In this document: one piece after another, positions 62,875 to 64,000 of the stretch | Numbering within the stretch: the first letter of the stretch is position 1 | Layout: each line of letters begins with the position of its first letter | NCBI GenBank assembly: GCA_905250125.1 | Contig: CAJNOL010000489.1 | Span: 1 to 64,000 of the forward strand | Direction: 5' to 3' | Source of the DNA: Rotaria sordida | Taxonomy: Eukaryota > Rotifera > Eurotatoria > Philodinida > Philodinidae | DNA length: 64,000 nt | Translations under genes and position numbers: made by a program | The notes under the pieces: generated by a model | Databases searched by the model: none | What the model was told of the DNA's origin: nothing | Seen by the model: only the letters and a program-made list of their open reading frames with translations

Positions 62875-63880
62875 CTATGATAATGAAATATGTTCATCTT
62901 CTTGTATGAAATAAGAATGTTGTAAAGCTTGTTTAGCGGTTATACGTTGTTCAGATAGATAACATAAACAACGTATTAATATATCTTCAGCTTTATCATT
63001 TGTTAAATGAACATATTTATTAAGTGATAATGTTGGTTGCCATTGTGGAAAATCAGACTTATAATTAGATAATAATGAAACACCAGGCCATAGTTTTTCA
63101 TTTGGTGTACCTTAAAGAGAACGAATTATAGTAATGATGAAGGATTTTAGCATACAAGTAGAGCCGAATCTATACTCTGTTTTTAGTCCAAAAAAAGATC
63201 AGATTCTTTCCGTTTCAGCTCAATATACTGAATCATTATTAAGTTATGATCTCCAAAGGTCAACACATAGTTTTTTTCCTACTCGAATAGCCATGAAAAA
63301 ATAACTATAATTCTAGGAATGGTTGATGAACTTTCGATGAAATTAATACGGTAGATAACCAGTATGACGAATGAGTCGATCCACAAAGTTCTTCTTTTTC
63401 AAAGCTAATCTCGTATTTCAGATCTACATCCTCAGTAGAATGTGAGCACATAAGTTTTTTGACCTATAGCATGTATGGTAGTTGAGATACGGAGGAAAAT
63501 TTTTGTCTACTATTGTATCAATATTTAATTATGCTTATAATTTAAGTATTTACCTAAAACTTGAAAAATACAAAATAATTGTGATATTTCACAATCACCT
63601 TTAAATAAAGGTGAATTTCGTAACATTTCAGCAAATATACAACCAGCACTCCCTATAATAAGGCAATCGATTTATTGAAAGAATAAAAGAGAAAAAAAAT
63701 TACATACATATATCAACAGCACTTGAATAGATATCGATACCAAGTAATACTTCCGGCGGTCGATACCATAATGTAACAATATCTCTTGAATAAGCACGTT
63801 TAAGTATGGTTGCATCACGAGCAAGACCAAAATCTGCTATTTTTAATGTACCTTTTGTGTCTAATAATAAATTTTGAGGC
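62875..63880 (-). CDS. cyclin-dependent kinase, 3' part
   Basis: Three exons visible: 63880-63708, 63652-63554 and 63110-62875. The 5' part lies beyond the window. The sequence begins inside HRDLKPQN ([21 protein letters not shown]), then the T-loop and [34 protein letters not shown] across an intron, [20 protein letters not shown], and [17 protein letters not shown]. It ends with the C-lobe [12 protein letters not shown]. These are diagnostic of the CDK1/CDK2/CDK5 group; which member cannot be decided without the PSTAIRE helix. DFG and the APE equivalent (PPE) are intact, so it is probably active. The 443-nt intron 63111-63553 is longer than the other. Confidence 0.88.
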
Positions 63881-64000
63881 CTGATAAATAATAAAAAAAA
63901 GGAAAACAAGAAGATTAAATTAGAATTAACGATAAAATAATATAAAACATTCTTTTTTAAGAAACTATGATAGATTAATGAAAAGACTTTTACTAAGTAT

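Noticed and set aside
1..64000. tRNA, spliced-leader RNA or other structured RNA gene
   Set aside because: Scanned for tRNA B-box-like sequence and for the rotifer spliced-leader sequence as I remember it; nothing convincing. A covariance-model search would be needed to exclude them fully.

Overview
This is a very AT-rich eukaryotic nuclear window with short GT-AG introns (many 50-70 nt), animal-specific gene families and a strong load of small inverted-repeat elements. The gene set (GABA-B-type receptor, discoidin-domain receptor tyrosine kinase, ABCG2-like transporter, PNPLA8, an F-box protein of a kind I associate with rotifers, an FMRFamide-receptor-like GPCR) points to an invertebrate animal. 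An intronless, GC-richer gene of bacterial architecture sitting among intron-containing genes makes a bdelloid rotifer (Adineta/Rotaria-like) the best guess; this is inference, not proof.

Layout. 1-3690 (+): C-terminal half of a GABA-B-type class C GPCR. 4407-5156 (-): ankyrin-repeat protein. 5420-6660: decayed transposable element. 7041-9810 (+): PNPLA8-type patatin phospholipase, 8 exons. 9947-14416 (+): membrane-anchored F-box protein, 6 exons. 15562-16107 (+): GPCR pseudogene facing its intact paralogue at 17083-18021 (-). 20398-22086 (-): saccharopine-dehydrogenase-like/DUF4166 gene, probably acquired from bacteria. 23180-23890 (+): dead piggyBac transposase. 24157-26461 (-): ABCG2-like half transporter, with a 760-bp foldback element starting 28 bp upstream of its ATG and a second foldback just beyond.

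30354-38179 (-) is the housekeeping cluster: transcribed in the order TSR3, mitochondrial ribosomal protein L11, CCA-adding tRNA nucleotidyltransferase (TRNT1), then a divergent second TRNT1 paralogue. The first two are only 63 bp apart with a splice-acceptor-like tract between them, which suggests an operon resolved by spliced-leader trans-splicing. All four act in tRNA, rRNA or ribosome biogenesis. A coiled-coil protein of unknown function (38706-39873, +) is transcribed divergently from TSR3.

41946-42519 is another foldback element, followed by a gag-like zinc-knuckle gene (43262-43957, -). About 9.9 kb without genes (43958-53816), rich in microsatellites, precedes a discoidin-domain receptor (53817-58774, +) whose kinase domain has lost key catalytic residues. 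A four-TM protein (61780-62235, +), a 499-bp mariner-type non-autonomous element (62308-62806) and the 3' part of a CDK gene (62875-63880, -) close the window. Exon joins below were derived by hand from reading frame, GT-AG sites and remembered family sequence; all complete models keep an open frame with total length divisible by three. I saw no tRNA, rRNA or CRISPR.
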